64,000 nt of DNA from contig CAJQUW010015379.1 of assembly GCA_907163375.1 (NCBI GenBank), positions 1-64,000 on the forward strand, given 5' to 3'. The stretch's first letter is position 1. Every line of letters begins with the position of its first letter. Shown piece after piece: positions 47,349-57,642 of the stretch. This DNA comes from Prostheceraeus crozeri. Taxonomy: Eukaryota; Platyhelminthes; Polycladida; Euryleptidae. Both the position numbers and the translations under genes were made by a program. The notes beneath the pieces were generated by a model that was given only the letters and a program-made list of their open reading frames with translations, had not been told where the DNA came from and made no database searches.

Positions 47349-48061
47349 ACTCTAAAGTAGTGACCAAATAAATATGCTGTCTGGTTTTATATGTCAACTT
47401 TAGTTTTGTCAGATATTGCTTCATCTGTAGAACAATAATTTTTTTGTGTTGGGGTAAGTTATTAAAAGTGATATCTAAAATAATTGTCTTTGAATGACAA
47501 TTCAATCGCTCTTTTGTTAAAGTTACTTTTCTCAATGATAAAATGTGCTGTTATACTTGCATCAGTCTGTAGTTCTTTATCTATGCTCTGACATTTCATG
47601 ACTTTTACTTTGGGGTGACTTGCGTGCTGTAATGCGAGGGTTTTTGGAATAGCGCAAAATCCAGATATTGTTTTTCATTTCAATGAATCAATTTCCTTTT
47701 TCCCTACAGTTTCTCTACATTGTTCACTCACCTCAGGTGTCACATGACAAGCACATACACACGCTTGCATTGGTTGGATCAGTCAGCTTTCGAGTTATCA
47801 AATTTCGCGCTTTCATTTTCTTGGCTTCAGAGATGATGCGCGAAATTTGCGTAGAACAAGTCGTACGGTTTTATCACAGAGCCCACACAAGATCCGTTTG
47901 AAAGCACCAAGTGATGATGATGATAATGAATTGGAAATAAACGAAACCGTTCATGATTATTGACTTGAAATGAAGCGTGGTTACTCTGATGACGAATTAT
48001 TGCCATCATATTTTTCGGATGATGAAATGAAAGGAAGAATTGTTTTCCAAGTTCAAAAAAT

Positions 48062-48064
<3 letters not shown>
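47349..48064. other. no recognisable feature
   Basis: Nothing beyond background was recognised. Confidence 0.35.

Positions 48065-48103
<39 letters not shown>
48065..48103. repeat. (TA)n microsatellite at the 3' side of PLE C
   Basis: About 19 TA units, close to the 3' end of the truncated PLE at 48,244-48,828. Confidence 0.95.
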
Positions 48104-48106
<3 letters not shown>

Positions 48107-48243
48107 AATAATACTACAAAAGAAAAACCAACTTTTATCAGCTGCCGATCGATTTCAGCCGTTTCTGGCTTGTCAAGGCAATCAACTGATTTATTCAACG
48201 AAATTGTACAGAAATTTCAGATATCATATCTAAATCAAAGAAA

Positions 48244-48828
48244 TCAAACAGCGTTGAGGCAAGGATGAAATGAATTAATGAACATAGCTTCCTTGGACTC
48301 ACGGTCCAAGCGATTAGCGTCCGGGAACAACTGAAAGAAAGGAATGGCACTAAAATGACCGCCACCACAGCTCGCTATGTGTTTACTGACACTTAGCACA
48401 CAGTATCTACTGTCTTTGATTTGCTGGCGATGTACCGTCAGCCGATGTCGAAATACATCCCCCCGTTTGGCCGATGTAGAATTTTTTACATCCTCCACAA
48501 ATCATCTTATAAATTACGTTTGTTGATTTACAATTCATGTTTTTTCGAATGTTAAATGTCTTTATGCCAGATGGGGTTTCGAAATCAACTTTGTTGCCTT
48601 CAATTATGATGCTGCAACACTTGCATCTTGGCTCGCCACATTTCGACACTCCACTAATTGTCATTCGGTTATTTTGTGACAATATAGATTGAAGAGATCT
48701 AGGTTGTTTGTAGGCTCTCATGAAATTACAATTTTGGAATGGAGTTAGAAGATTTAATTATTTGAAATTGGACGTATAACTTTATTATATATGTCTGGGT
48801 TACTCCTGTTGAACTCGTGTACAAATAT
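48244..48828 (-). pseudogene. Penelope-like element fossil C, 5'-truncated GIY-YIG region
   Basis: Minus-strand translation begins FVHEFNRSNPDIYNKVIRPI and continues SLQSILSQNNRMTISGVSKC, then a Cys-rich linker (CGEPRCKCC), then NVIYKMICGGCKKFYIGQTG (GIY and YIG strands). After a frame break it gives RHRLTVHRQQI (catalytic Arg and His), VSKHIASCGGGHF and EAMFINSFHPCLNAV (Glu and Asn), with the stop at 48,244. The nuclease residues are the canonical ones, unlike those in PLE D next door. It keeps only the last 190 or so codons. It is a different family from PLE D but lies directly downstream in the same orientation. Confidence 0.85.
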
Positions 48829-48834
48829 ATTATT

Positions 48835-48876
48835 TATATATATATATATATATATAATAAATATATAATAAAATAA
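48835..48876. repeat. TA-rich tract between PLE C and PLE D
   Basis: About 11 TA units followed by AATAAATATATAATAAAATA. It marks the junction between the two Penelope-like elements. Confidence 0.9.
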
Positions 48877-48915
48877 TGAATGAAAACACTTCAAACTATT
48901 AATTCGCACGAGCGC

Positions 48916-48941
48916 TTTCTGGAATATATTTCCTTCTTCAG
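48916..48941 (-). other. CTGAAGA-hairpin-GAAA motif in PLE D 3' UTR
   Basis: On the minus strand CTGAAGA is followed by GGAAATATATTCC, which can fold into a 4-bp hairpin, and then GAAAG. The order fits CUGANGA-helix II-GAAA of the hammerhead core, and hammerhead ribozymes are known in PLEs. However, helix II does not close directly on the core, so the ribozyme reading is tentative. Confidence 0.3.
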
Positions 48942-49112
48942 GTGCATAACAAATAGTGACATGTTAGAAAAATTTGAATTACAATGTACATGCATGCATA
49001 GAAAACTGACAACGAAGAAATATGTATTCAGAGGTATATCATTGAAGTTCTGTAATCGTGGAATAAGAATCAATAGATATAAAAAAAGTAAAATGTAGAT
49101 GTACAATACAGA

Positions 49113-51545
49113 TTATGCACAATTGAGAGTAGGATGGAAAATTTTTATAAAGTATTTTTCTTTGTTCTTACGTGTATTTATATCATCATCAAAAATCTTA
49201 TAAAAGGGAAATATATAAAAACGGGATTTGCCACAAGATTCAATATGCTCACTTAGATGTATTTGTCTGTATATTGGATGGCTTATTTGTTGCTTCTGTA
49301 CCCTCACTCTAGCACGGATCGTATTTCCTGTTTCGTCGATATAATATTCACCACAACCACAACAACTAATTACATAAATTACATTTCTTGTTTCACATGA
49401 CATGTTACTTTTCACTTTAAAAATCTTTCCCTTAAAATCAAATGAATCACCAGTCATAATATATTCCCAGGTTCCGCATCTCAAATTGTTGCACTTTCTT
49501 ACACAGAATTGTTCATTAGACTCAAATTTAGATTTACAGATTATTGCTTTAATATTTTTAGGTTGACGTTTACTTACAATGAATTGTTTTTGTGCAAAAA
49601 TACTTTTAGTTTGAGGATCATCAAGAAGTAAAGAATTTATATGATTAACAATAGGAATAATATTTACATTGTTTGGATTATGAGCATGAACAAAAGCAAT
49701 AGTATTGAATTCATCGGTATTATTCTTATTTTTGTTTTGTTGCTCTAGCAGAAAAGCACGACTCACAGATAAAGATCTTTTTATACCATCTTCAATCAAA
49801 TTAAAAGGATATCCTTGATTCTGAAGAAATATTCTTAATTCATTTAGGCGTTTATTACGTAAAATATCATCATTTACGATGGTGCAGATTCGTCTGGCCA
49901 AATTATATGGAATAGCACGCTTGATATGACGGGGATGACAAGATTCGAAACGCAAGTATTGATGAGTGTCCGTAGATTTATAATACATGTCAGTAATAAC
50001 ACGATTTTCTTTTCGAATGATTAAAATATCCAAAAATGCAATTTCGCAATCACTAACTTCCATTGTAAATGAAATATTTGGATCCAAATTATTCAATAAG
50101 TCTTTGAATATGTCCAACCGATCAAGATCATAATCCCAAATTACGAAGCAGTCATCAAGATATCTTCGCCATTTCTTGATTATGGAACTTGTAATTTCTT
50201 CACCCCACGTAAATATCATGGTTTCTTTCAATTTGACCTCTAAATATCCTAGGGTTAATGTTGCATAGCTGGGAGCCACCTTTGTCCCCATAGCAGTACC
50301 TTTTATCTGTTTATAATTATTGTTCGCGAATGAAAATGTATTACAAGTTAAGACCAGTTTTAAACTTTCGATTATGAAATCTTGATTAGTACGTCTATCA
50401 ATTAATGTTGGATAGCGTTGCAGCCAATATTGAATGGCTTGTAACCCAAGATTATGAGGAATGTTAGTATAGAGGCTTATGACATCAAAAGTAACAAATT
50501 TGGATTCTGAAGGAATGCTTTCAGGAAGATAATTAAGGAAATCAAAATCATCTTTCACATAACTTTCCACCATTTTACAAAAAGGCTTAAGAATGATATC
50601 CAAAAAATGGCTCAATCTTTGAGTAGGACATTTTGGACCTCCGACAATAGGTCTGAATTTCAAGTCATCTGGATTATGGCAGATCACATAGGATGAATTT
50701 TGTTTGCTAACAGCTGCTTTTATAATAGCAGACTTGTGAATTTTTGGCAATCCGTAGAAATTGCTGGTTTTGTATTCAAAATTTACCAAATAATCCTTTT
50801 CCTTTTTAGTCAACTTTATAGCTAGTGGACTTGAGATCAATTTTGTAATGGATTTCATGATTTTAGAGTCCTCATTTTCTGATATATGTTCATAGAATGA
50901 ACTATCATTAAGCATGTCAAGAATGCACATTTCGTAAAAGGTTTTATCCAAAATTGTCACAGCTCCACCTTTATCAGCTTCTTTAATGATAATAGTTTTA
51001 TCAGCTGCTAAAGTAAGTAAAGCGTTTTGTTCATCATTGTTTAAATTCGACTTGCTATTTTTCGGTATGTCTGATAAATCGAAACTTTCAAGAGCATCAC
51101 ATAAGTTGTTCAAGAACTTATTCTGTCCTTTGTTAATACTGAACGTAGATTTATTTCTTACCATACTAGAATGGTCCAATTCATTTTGATTTTCTACATT
51201 GTGAAAATATTCAGTAAGCTTTAACTTACGTGTATAACTCTTTATATCAATTTTAAGTTCATCATTGTTACTTTTTGGAGTAGGACAATATTTCATTCCT
51301 TTACATAAAACATTAATCTCTACATCACTTAATTTTCTTGAGGATAGGTTTAATACTTTCAAATCTTTTTGACTTACTTTATCATCTGTGTCGATAGATA
51401 ATTCAATTTCATATTTTTCTTTACTTCCATTAATGCTGTCTTTTCTATGTTTGAATTCAATATTTTCATTCAAAAGAATGTTTGATATGGTATCTTGTGG
51501 CCTTGAGTTTGTTTTCCTCCTCCTAAAAAATAATTCTGCCTCCAT
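49113..51545 (-). CDS. PLE D ORF2: reverse transcriptase plus GIY-YIG endonuclease
   Basis: The 810-residue protein has the PLE order. An N-terminal region precedes EADKGGAVTILD (about 189-200) and FYGLPKIHK (about 263-271). RPIVGGP (about 299-305), motif A FDVISLYTNIP (Asp near 354), motif B GTAMGTKVAPSYA (about 416-428) and motif C RRYLDDCFVIW (YLDD 461-464) follow, then a long linker. The C-terminus (about 690-810) is Cys-rich and GIY-YIG-like: NVIYVISCCGCGEYYIDETG, TIRARVRVQKQQI, LSEHIESC, EKYFIKIFHPTLN. All reverse-transcriptase catalytic Asp residues are present. In the nuclease, YIG reads YID and the usual VHRQQI His is Gln, so nicking could be impaired. It starts at an ATG 75 nt before the end of ORF1, in the -1 frame. 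The intact length suggests recent activity. Confidence 0.95.
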   Translation of the reverse strand: MEAELFFRRRKTNSRPQDTISNILLNENIEFKHRKDSINGSKEKYEIELSIDTDDKVSQKDLKVLNLSSRKLSDVEINVLCKGMKYCPTPKSNNDELKIDIKSYTRKLKLTEYFHNVENQNELDHSSMVRNKSTFSINKGQNKFLNNLCDALESFDLSDIPKNSKSNLNNDEQNALLTLAADKTIIIKEADKGGAVTILDKTFYEMCILDMLNDSSFYEHISENEDSKIMKSITKLISSPLAIKLTKKEKDYLVNFEYKTSNFYGLPKIHKSAIIKAAVSKQNSSYVICHNPDDLKFRPIVGGPKCPTQRLSHFLDIILKPFCKMVESYVKDDFDFLNYLPESIPSESKFVTFDVISLYTNIPHNLGLQAIQYWLQRYPTLIDRRTNQDFIIESLKLVLTCNTFSFANNNYKQIKGTAMGTKVAPSYATLTLGYLEVKLKETMIFTWGEEITSSIIKKWRRYLDDCFVIWDYDLDRLDIFKDLLNNLDPNISFTMEVSDCEIAFLDILIIRKENRVITDMYYKSTDTHQYLRFESCHPRHIKRAIPYNLARRICTIVNDDILRNKRLNELRIFLQNQGYPFNLIEDGIKRSLSVSRAFLLEQQNKNKNNTDEFNTIAFVHAHNPNNVNIIPIVNHINSLLLDDPQTKSIFAQKQFIVSKRQPKNIKAIICKSKFESNEQFCVRKCNNLRCGTWEYIMTGDSFDFKGKIFKVKSNMSCETRNVIYVISCCGCGEYYIDETGNTIRARVRVQKQQISHPIYRQIHLSEHIESCGKSRFYIFPFYKIFDDDINTRKNKEKYFIKIFHPTLNCA

Positions 51546-52723
51546 TGTATACCTTTTCTATCGTTAGAATGATAATTACCATTTTGATAAACCATTTCGT
51601 TAGGATAACGCTTTTCATAATGATAGTTTCTTCCCAAATTATAATTCATGCTATTATTGTATTCCGTTGATTGAAAAGTTTTAGGAGTAAAATATCTCGA
51701 ATCATTTGATCGACCATGTTGGTTAAATCTGCGTCTTGAAGAAGTATTGTATACTCGCATATCATGTTTCAAATGTTTGGGATTTGAATAATATTGAGAT
51801 ATAGGTGCAGTTTTGGCTCTATTACCATTTCTTTTGGAGTTAAATTCGTTGAGTCTTTCTCTTTTTCTTGAAAGACTATGAATGTTCGATTTAACGACAG
51901 ATGCATAACTTCTTGTGTCTGAATTGACGTTTTTTCTGATAAAATTTGGAATCTGTTTGTCAGCAGATTGATCAGTTTGTAAAGTTTGATGTTCATCTCG
52001 AGCATATTCTTTGAATGGTTGATCACCATATTTTCTTTCATAGTACAGTAACCAGGACTCGGTATATCGCCATCGTTGGAACGAAATGCTCTCTTGCCTT
52101 TGACTTTCAGAAGTCCACATATTTGTAAGAATTTCCGATAATTTACCGGAAGCATTTTTATGAATTAAAGTCATGATTTCTGAATCACAGTCAAACACTT
52201 TTTGTAAATTGTTTTCAGATCTCGATTTCAAAATTCTTATTTCGCCTTTTACTCGATCAATTGCAGTTTGTACTCTTATTTCTGTCTCGATTTTTGGTTC
52301 ATTGCGTATTTTGGAAATACGATATTTCCGTGGTAGTATTGGAGTTTCTTTGTTGATCCACAAATCAAATTGTTCAGCCAAATTAGCATTGCGGATTTGA
52401 TGCCAATACGCCATTTTTCTTTGAGACATGATGTCTGTCCAAATTCGACCAATAGTTTCTTTAACTCGTTCAGCTTCTCTTCTGAGGTGGATTTCATTAA
52501 TCTCATTTTGAATTTGATCATTGTCGCATCTTCGCTGATTCTGATTCGTTATATTCACATGTATATTTTCATCAATCAATGTTTGTAAAAGTTCATTAGT
52601 TGTAATAGATTTTTCTATCAGAATATTCATCTCTTCAATTAATATACCAAGTAAATTGTCTCTTGAATCATCATTGTCACTGTCATCGTCTGAATCATTT
52701 TTGTTTGAAGCTCGTGTTTTCAT
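51470..52723 (-). CDS. PLE D ORF1: putative nucleic-acid-binding protein
   Basis: The 417-residue frame starts at the ATG at 52,721-52,723. It opens with an acidic stretch (NDSDDDSDNDDSRDN, about 8-22), then a leucine- and isoleucine-rich segment LLGILIEEMNILIEKS likely to form a coiled coil. A helical middle follows, with RISKIRNEPKIETEIRVQTA and WRYTESWLLYYERKYGDQPF. The last 170 residues are basic and rich in Arg, Asn, Tyr and Ser (SRKRERLNEF, SSRRRFNQHG), as in disordered RNA-binding tails. I recognise no named domain. By analogy with LINE ORF1 proteins it may package element RNA; that is inference. It overlaps ORF2 by 76 nt and ends at TGA 51,470-51,472. Confidence 0.85.
   Translation of the reverse strand: MKTRASNKNDSDDDSDNDDSRDNLLGILIEEMNILIEKSITTNELLQTLIDENIHVNITNQNQRRCDNDQIQNEINEIHLRREAERVKETIGRIWTDIMSQRKMAYWHQIRNANLAEQFDLWINKETPILPRKYRISKIRNEPKIETEIRVQTAIDRVKGEIRILKSRSENNLQKVFDCDSEIMTLIHKNASGKLSEILTNMWTSESQRQESISFQRWRYTESWLLYYERKYGDQPFKEYARDEHQTLQTDQSADKQIPNFIRKNVNSDTRSYASVVKSNIHSLSRKRERLNEFNSKRNGNRAKTAPISQYYSNPKHLKHDMRVYNTSSRRRFNQHGRSNDSRYFTPKTFQSTEYNNSMNYNLGRNYHYEKRYPNEMVYQNGNYHSNDRKGIQWRQNYFLGGGKQTQGHKIPYQTFF
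51524..51530 (-). promoter_or_regulatory. U_UUU_UUA slippery heptamer in the ORF1-ORF2 overlap
   Basis: On the minus strand the ORF1 codons are TAT TTT TTA GGA, so the heptamer T_TTT_TTA lies exactly in the register required for -1 ribosomal frameshifting. A shift moves the ribosome into the ORF2 frame five codons after the ORF2 ATG, joining ORF1 to the reverse transcriptase. No strong downstream stem or pseudoknot is obvious by eye; a weak CATTC-GAATG hairpin lies near the ORF1 stop. Re-initiation at the overlapping ATG is the alternative. Confidence 0.5.
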
Positions 52724-52727
52724 TGCT

Positions 52728-52778
52728 CAATTGCTGGTAAAATATGCAACAAATATTGAAAGGGAAACACAGCAATTG
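52728..52778. other. 9-bp inverted repeat in the PLE D leader
   Basis: CAATTGCTG (52,728-52,736) and CAGCAATTG (52,770-52,778) are perfect inverted copies 33 bp apart, just upstream of the ORF1 ATG. They could form a leader hairpin; function unknown. Confidence 0.5.
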
Positions 52779-52782
52779 GAAT

Positions 52783-52815
52783 TATATATAATATGTAATA
52801 TATAATATATAATAT
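52783..52815. repeat. TA-rich tract at the 5' side of PLE D
   Basis: Imperfect repeats of ATATAAT and ATATGTAATA, partner of the TA-rich tract at the 3' side of the element. Confidence 0.8.
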
Positions 52816-54158
52816 GCATACATTTATATCAATAGACAGATTTTACTTATTGATTTATTTGCGCTTTGTACTTTCAATTATGTTGCTTGCAAATGTTGCT
52901 CTCAAAAAATCGCAATATATTAATTGATGCAATCGAATGATTGCAATTAATCGATTGGTGTCAGAAGGTAATTACAATTACTTAGATACCAAGCTTTCTT
53001 GACTCATCTTACTCACGAAGTGATAGCTTCTGGATTTTGATCAGGAACTACTTGGTGCATAACCTGCCTATATATACTTTCATGCATAGGAATAACCCTT
53101 AAATCTCTACTTTGTGTTCTGAAGTCTATGAGCTTGTAATTATTCATTCACTCCCTTCAATGATTGATTGTCATTATAATTGTGATGATCATAAAGATTG
53201 CAGAGTGCCAGTTCGCCTGGGCATTGAATAGAAAGATGTCCACAGACTGGAACAACTTAAGCACGAAAATAGACGCAGAGCAGTCTGTTGTGCAATCCCT
53301 TAGCTTGTTCACCCATTCTAGACATTGTAAGCTAGTTTGGGCCATTCCGAGCTGTGCTGATTAGCCCTTGTAGGGCGAAACGCAGCGTCTGCGGCTGTCA
53401 AGGAATCGTCGTGCTTAAATTGTTCACGTCTGAGAAAATCTTTCTATAATTATGATGCATGAGCTGAAGTCTGTAATGAAGTTTCAATGTCAATGAAATG
53501 AAATGTCAAATTCAAGCATTGGTATATTCACGCAAATGGAGATGATAAAAAATTAATAAAGATTGATGAAAATTGCAATTAATAGATCGCTGGCCCAAAA
53601 TTAATTGCAGTAGTTGATAGCCGCTGATGGAATCGTTTGTGTTGGAACTTCTGTATAGTTTATTTTCAGCTTCGTAAAATGAAAATTGGGAGCTGCATAC
53701 TTTCACACTCTTCAACTTCTGTCTTCAATGTCTGATGTATGTCTCTTCACACTTTAAAGCGCACTCTACGCTTTAACTAGTCCATGTAGAGTCCTGCTAC
53801 TTTATTAGTAAACGTTAAACTTTATTACCTTTTTTATTATTTTAATGCAACTTCTCTTACTTCCTTACTTTTATGCTATTAAGGCGCACTATTTGCTTTG
53901 CATACCAGATTGACCGTCATTGACTGCAAGCCGTTGTCATCTGCAACAAGTACAATACACACAATGTGCATATAGCATATTTACAGCATGCTTCCGACTA
54001 TCACAATCTATTGCTCTAAATTCACGAATCATTTTAAGAGTTCGAGAATAACTTGCATTAAAACGCCAAAAGCCATGAACAACTATAATACTTTCTTCAC
54101 TAATTAGAATTTTGCAATACCTATAAACCGAACAGGTGGTTTAGCTCTATAGTCCTAT
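52816..54158. other. no recognisable feature
   Basis: No conserved motif on either strand. Confidence 0.4.
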
Positions 54159-54586
54159 CCTGTAAACCGTAGACAGACAATTATCCTACAAAATTACTGA
54201 CAAAATCAACCGACGGTTGTCACCGCCAATATCCTGTGATATCCGACGAATTTGTAGGTTCTCCGCTGACATCGAAACAGATGCTTTGTATGCAAATTAA
54301 CCAAACAAAAACTGTTCAATATTGATTGATTTTTTCGATTAGTGATTGCTTGACTTTTGGGTCAATCCATAAATCTGTGTTATTGTGAGGCAAAACCATG
54401 ATTTATTTTGACATAATTTAATTAATTACCTACATTTTTGATAGAATTTAACCTATAATTTATTGCTATTCATTTTTTTGCTTTTTGTCAGATATTGTAG
54501 ATGTTCAGTGGCAATCATCCTACAAGAACTAACAATGACCGACAAAATAGATTTTTTAGGATAAATGTCAGTCAACGGTTTACAGT
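54159..54586. mobile_element. 428-bp MITE-like element
   Basis: Terminal inverted repeats of about 36 bp: TGTAAACCGTAGACAGACA on the left and TGTAAACCGTTGACTGACA on the right, both followed by TTATCCTA-like sequence and a run of A. Further in, both arms contain ATCCTAC or ATCCTGT and GACGG- or GACCG-like blocks. No coding content; target duplication not clear. Confidence 0.7.
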
Positions 54587-56695
54587 GATACTCACTTAAA
54601 TAAAAGTGAAAAGTCAAAGTTCTATGATATATTACGTCAATGTTCTCCCCTTCTACATAGCTGATGGAGTTTTATTCATATTCCATCTGATAAAGTAAAT
54701 TTTCGAATTTTTCTCACAGAATTGCAACAATACGCCGTTTCATTGAATTATTTTTACTCTGGAATGTCAGGGTGTTAGTCCTCAAGTCTACTTTCAAGCA
54801 GAAATTTCGTGACCACGTTCCATTTCAATCCTCGACAATTTTGTTGTCAAAACTTGATCATGAAAGACAGAATTTGCGCTGTCAACCCGTCAGGTAAATG
54901 TTTTGCGCACTCAGGAATTGCGTGAACGGAATTAGAAGTTTTGAGTAACTGCAGGAGATATTCTGAGAAAATACCGAGAATTGAATGGCATTTATTGATC
55001 CCTACGATTTCTTCATCAAAGTAGGAAGCAGTACTTGAGATCCTTGCGGAAATGAAAATATGTCTGATACGGTGATTCAAATATATTGATTTGCAGTTGG
55101 TTTCCATCATTTAAGTCACGCAGAGGGTATTCAAATGCCATAAATGTTCATTTCATTTTCATTGAGTCATTATTGATTAATGTGAAAAATCAGAAATGTC
55201 TTAGCAACTTCAAACTGTCGACAAATTACGAGTCACGAGGAATTTGAACTTCAAAGCAGAGTCTTGGCAAAAGACTTTATTATCTTGTTTTGATACAGAC
55301 GCATCTATTACTGCGTCGGTTTCATGTTTTCAAAGAATCAATTTTCATTCGAAGATGCAAGAAACTATGATATTCGGATCGCATTGATTTTCAAGTTAAT
55401 ACTTTTTCTGTATTCAATTCGCAAATTCCTCGAAATTTAATTCTTAATTTCGTCATCAGTAAGCAATGCTTTCGTTATCACCTTGTACTCTTCAAACTGA
55501 ATGTATCTACAGGTGAGGTCAGCACGATATCAGGGTTATGTCCGCTTATTCATGTAAAACAAAACCTCAATTTTTCAATATTGCCTTTATGCCTTCTGAC
55601 CATACTTAACCACAATTAGCTTGAGTCGCACATCAAACGAAATATGATCATAAGCACTCTTATGATATACAGTTGGTCGAAATCAAACGACAACTTAAAT
55701 AAAAGTGTGTTAACTTGATGTGCAATGATTTATGAAACTCTCTTTAATAATTGAAGCATTTTTTGAGTCCACTGAACGCTATGTCCTTTTAAAGGAGACA
55801 ATTTTCTGCATGTATTTTGCGCTTACCTATTTCAATTTTTTATCAAACGGATTGTAGTCAATCACAGTAAGATAATCATTGCTTTGAACATTAACTGAAA
55901 ATATGAATACAATTCGAAAAGGCTTTAAGAAAAGTAATTGTATAAGAAAATTTGTTAAAGCCTACGAATTACATGTATTTTTGTGTCTGGAATTAACTAA
56001 AACCCATCTGATTAATAGACCATGGGTTTCCGCAAACGTTATTGTATTAATAAGTTTCACATTTATTAAGACTTCTACTTAAAAGTTCTGACGTAATGTC
56101 AAGAGTGAATCAAAAATTTAATTAAGTGAAGATCTGTGTCAGAACTGTGTACAGTTTTTGTACCAGAATGCGTAAAGATGCCCTCTTTCTATTTGTCACA
56201 GTGCATGTCATGTAGATATCCTGGCGCCTTATTTGACCTGTGAAGCAAAGCTGTATACTTAGCTTCATGGAAGGAAGACTTTCATGTTTACTTGGAGACA
56301 CAGGTAAAAGTCACTTGGTCTTTGATGTCAGCTTTTTCTAACCGTTTGATTGTCTGAAAGATGTCTGTCTTCTCAAGTCTGATATAAAATTTTCAATTGA
56401 TGCTTGTTTTTTGGAAATATTTCTGAATATAGGTTCTTGCTTTCAGCTGACATGTAATGCTTAAATAATAATTTGCATAGGTTGTATAAAAGTGCAATCA
56501 AATCTGTGTGTAAGATATGGATGATGAAGTGCAATTACATGTAAATTGCCTTCATTAATGCATTTATTCGACCACTCAAGACATTTCAATTAACGAATAG
56601 CATTTCTCATTAAGTATTTGAAGTATTTCCAGAAGTCTAAAAAGCACTCTACTTAAAGGATGCGTCAGCGAAATAGGAGACTAATCAGCCAATGA
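54587..56695. other. no recognisable feature
   Basis: AT-rich background; short frames without recognisable motifs. Confidence 0.4.
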
Positions 56696-56699
56696 AAAA

Positions 56700-57635
56700 A
56701 TATTACTTTGGAAAGGAGTCTTCTGAGAATAATGCGACATAGTGATAATGTTTACATTCCAAGTGACAAAGGAGGTGAAATGGCAAAACTATAACCGAAC
56801 AAAACTAACAATCTATGGCATTTGAGCATCAAAACGACTTCAGTGTTTATAAGAAAGTTATCAAATAATCCGTCACGGAAAGAAGAAATGGCGATAAATC
56901 AGCTATGGAGGAAATCTCGAAACGGTGCAACATCACCAAAGAAAATTGTGGATAAACTGAAAGCTACCCAATCAGCGATTTCACAATATTTTTTTCTCCC
57001 CAAAACTCACAAACAATCCTTATCGATCTATTGCATCATGCATTGGCTGTCCATGTGAGAAAATGGCATGATTTCATCAACAAATTCTTAAACATCTTGT
57101 TGCTGAAATTCTAGCTCACTTTGAGAATCGGTCTACTCAAAAAATTACCTGCAACTCAAAACAAATTGCTAATCGTGGACTTTTCATCAGTGCACGCTCA
57201 TCATTACCTAATCACGTCAAAAATAATGCTGTGATGTAGGAGTTTCGCAGTCAATGGATTATGTTCTGACAGCAGCGATAAATTGATAGCTACTTCCTGT
57301 TTCAAAAATAAACTATCAGGAAATGGTTGTTCACAGAATCAGACGCTGTGTCTCTAGGGCTCAGAATAATCGACAGTCGACGTCGTGTATTAAAACAGAT
57401 TCTCTCATCATGAAAGTGCCATTCGTGAGGGACAAGTTTAATTATAAATTAGCTCGAATAATCAGTAGCGCCGGATTTGACATCCGTGTTATTAACAAAC
57501 CTGGCGTCAATCCAATTCGTCACTTAAATATAAGAAAACGATATAAAACATGTTCCAAAAACTCATGCTTAACAAATGATCCCTGTATTTGTTGCGAAAG
57601 AAATGTCGTTTATAAAGGCCAATGTAAATTGTATG
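56700..57635 (+). pseudogene. Penelope-like element fossil E
   Basis: The plus strand keeps YIPSDKGGEMAK (DKGG box of PLE reverse transcriptases), then after frame breaks ISQYFFLPKTHKQS (PKTHK box) and RSIASCIGCPCEK (the RPIVS box). The catalytic palm is missing. It resumes with STSCIKTDSLIMKVPFVRDK, FNYKLARIISSAGFDIRVIN, a Cys-rich linker (CSKNSC, CICCERN) and NVVYKGQCKL, the first GIY strand. The nuclease is cut off there by unrelated sequence at about 57,635. It is a broken, internally deleted copy of a lineage different from PLE D, to judge by the linker sequence. Confidence 0.75.
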
Positions 57636-57642
57636 TATTCTA

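Larger units (their letters stand above)
48878..52790 (-). mobile_element. near full-length two-ORF Penelope-like element D
   Basis: This minus-strand element of about 3.9 kb has a short 5' leader, ORF1 (52,723-51,470), overlapping ORF2 (51,545-49,113) and a 3' untranslated region containing a CTGAAGA-hairpin-GAAA motif. Both reading frames are uninterrupted, so the copy looks young. TA-rich sequence flanks both ends (48,835-48,876 and about 52,783-52,815), consistent with the known preference of PLEs for AT-rich or microsatellite targets. PLEs copy their RNA by priming at a nick made by the GIY-YIG domain. No LTR or capsid gene is present. Exact ends are uncertain because of the TA-rich flanks. 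Confidence 0.85.
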
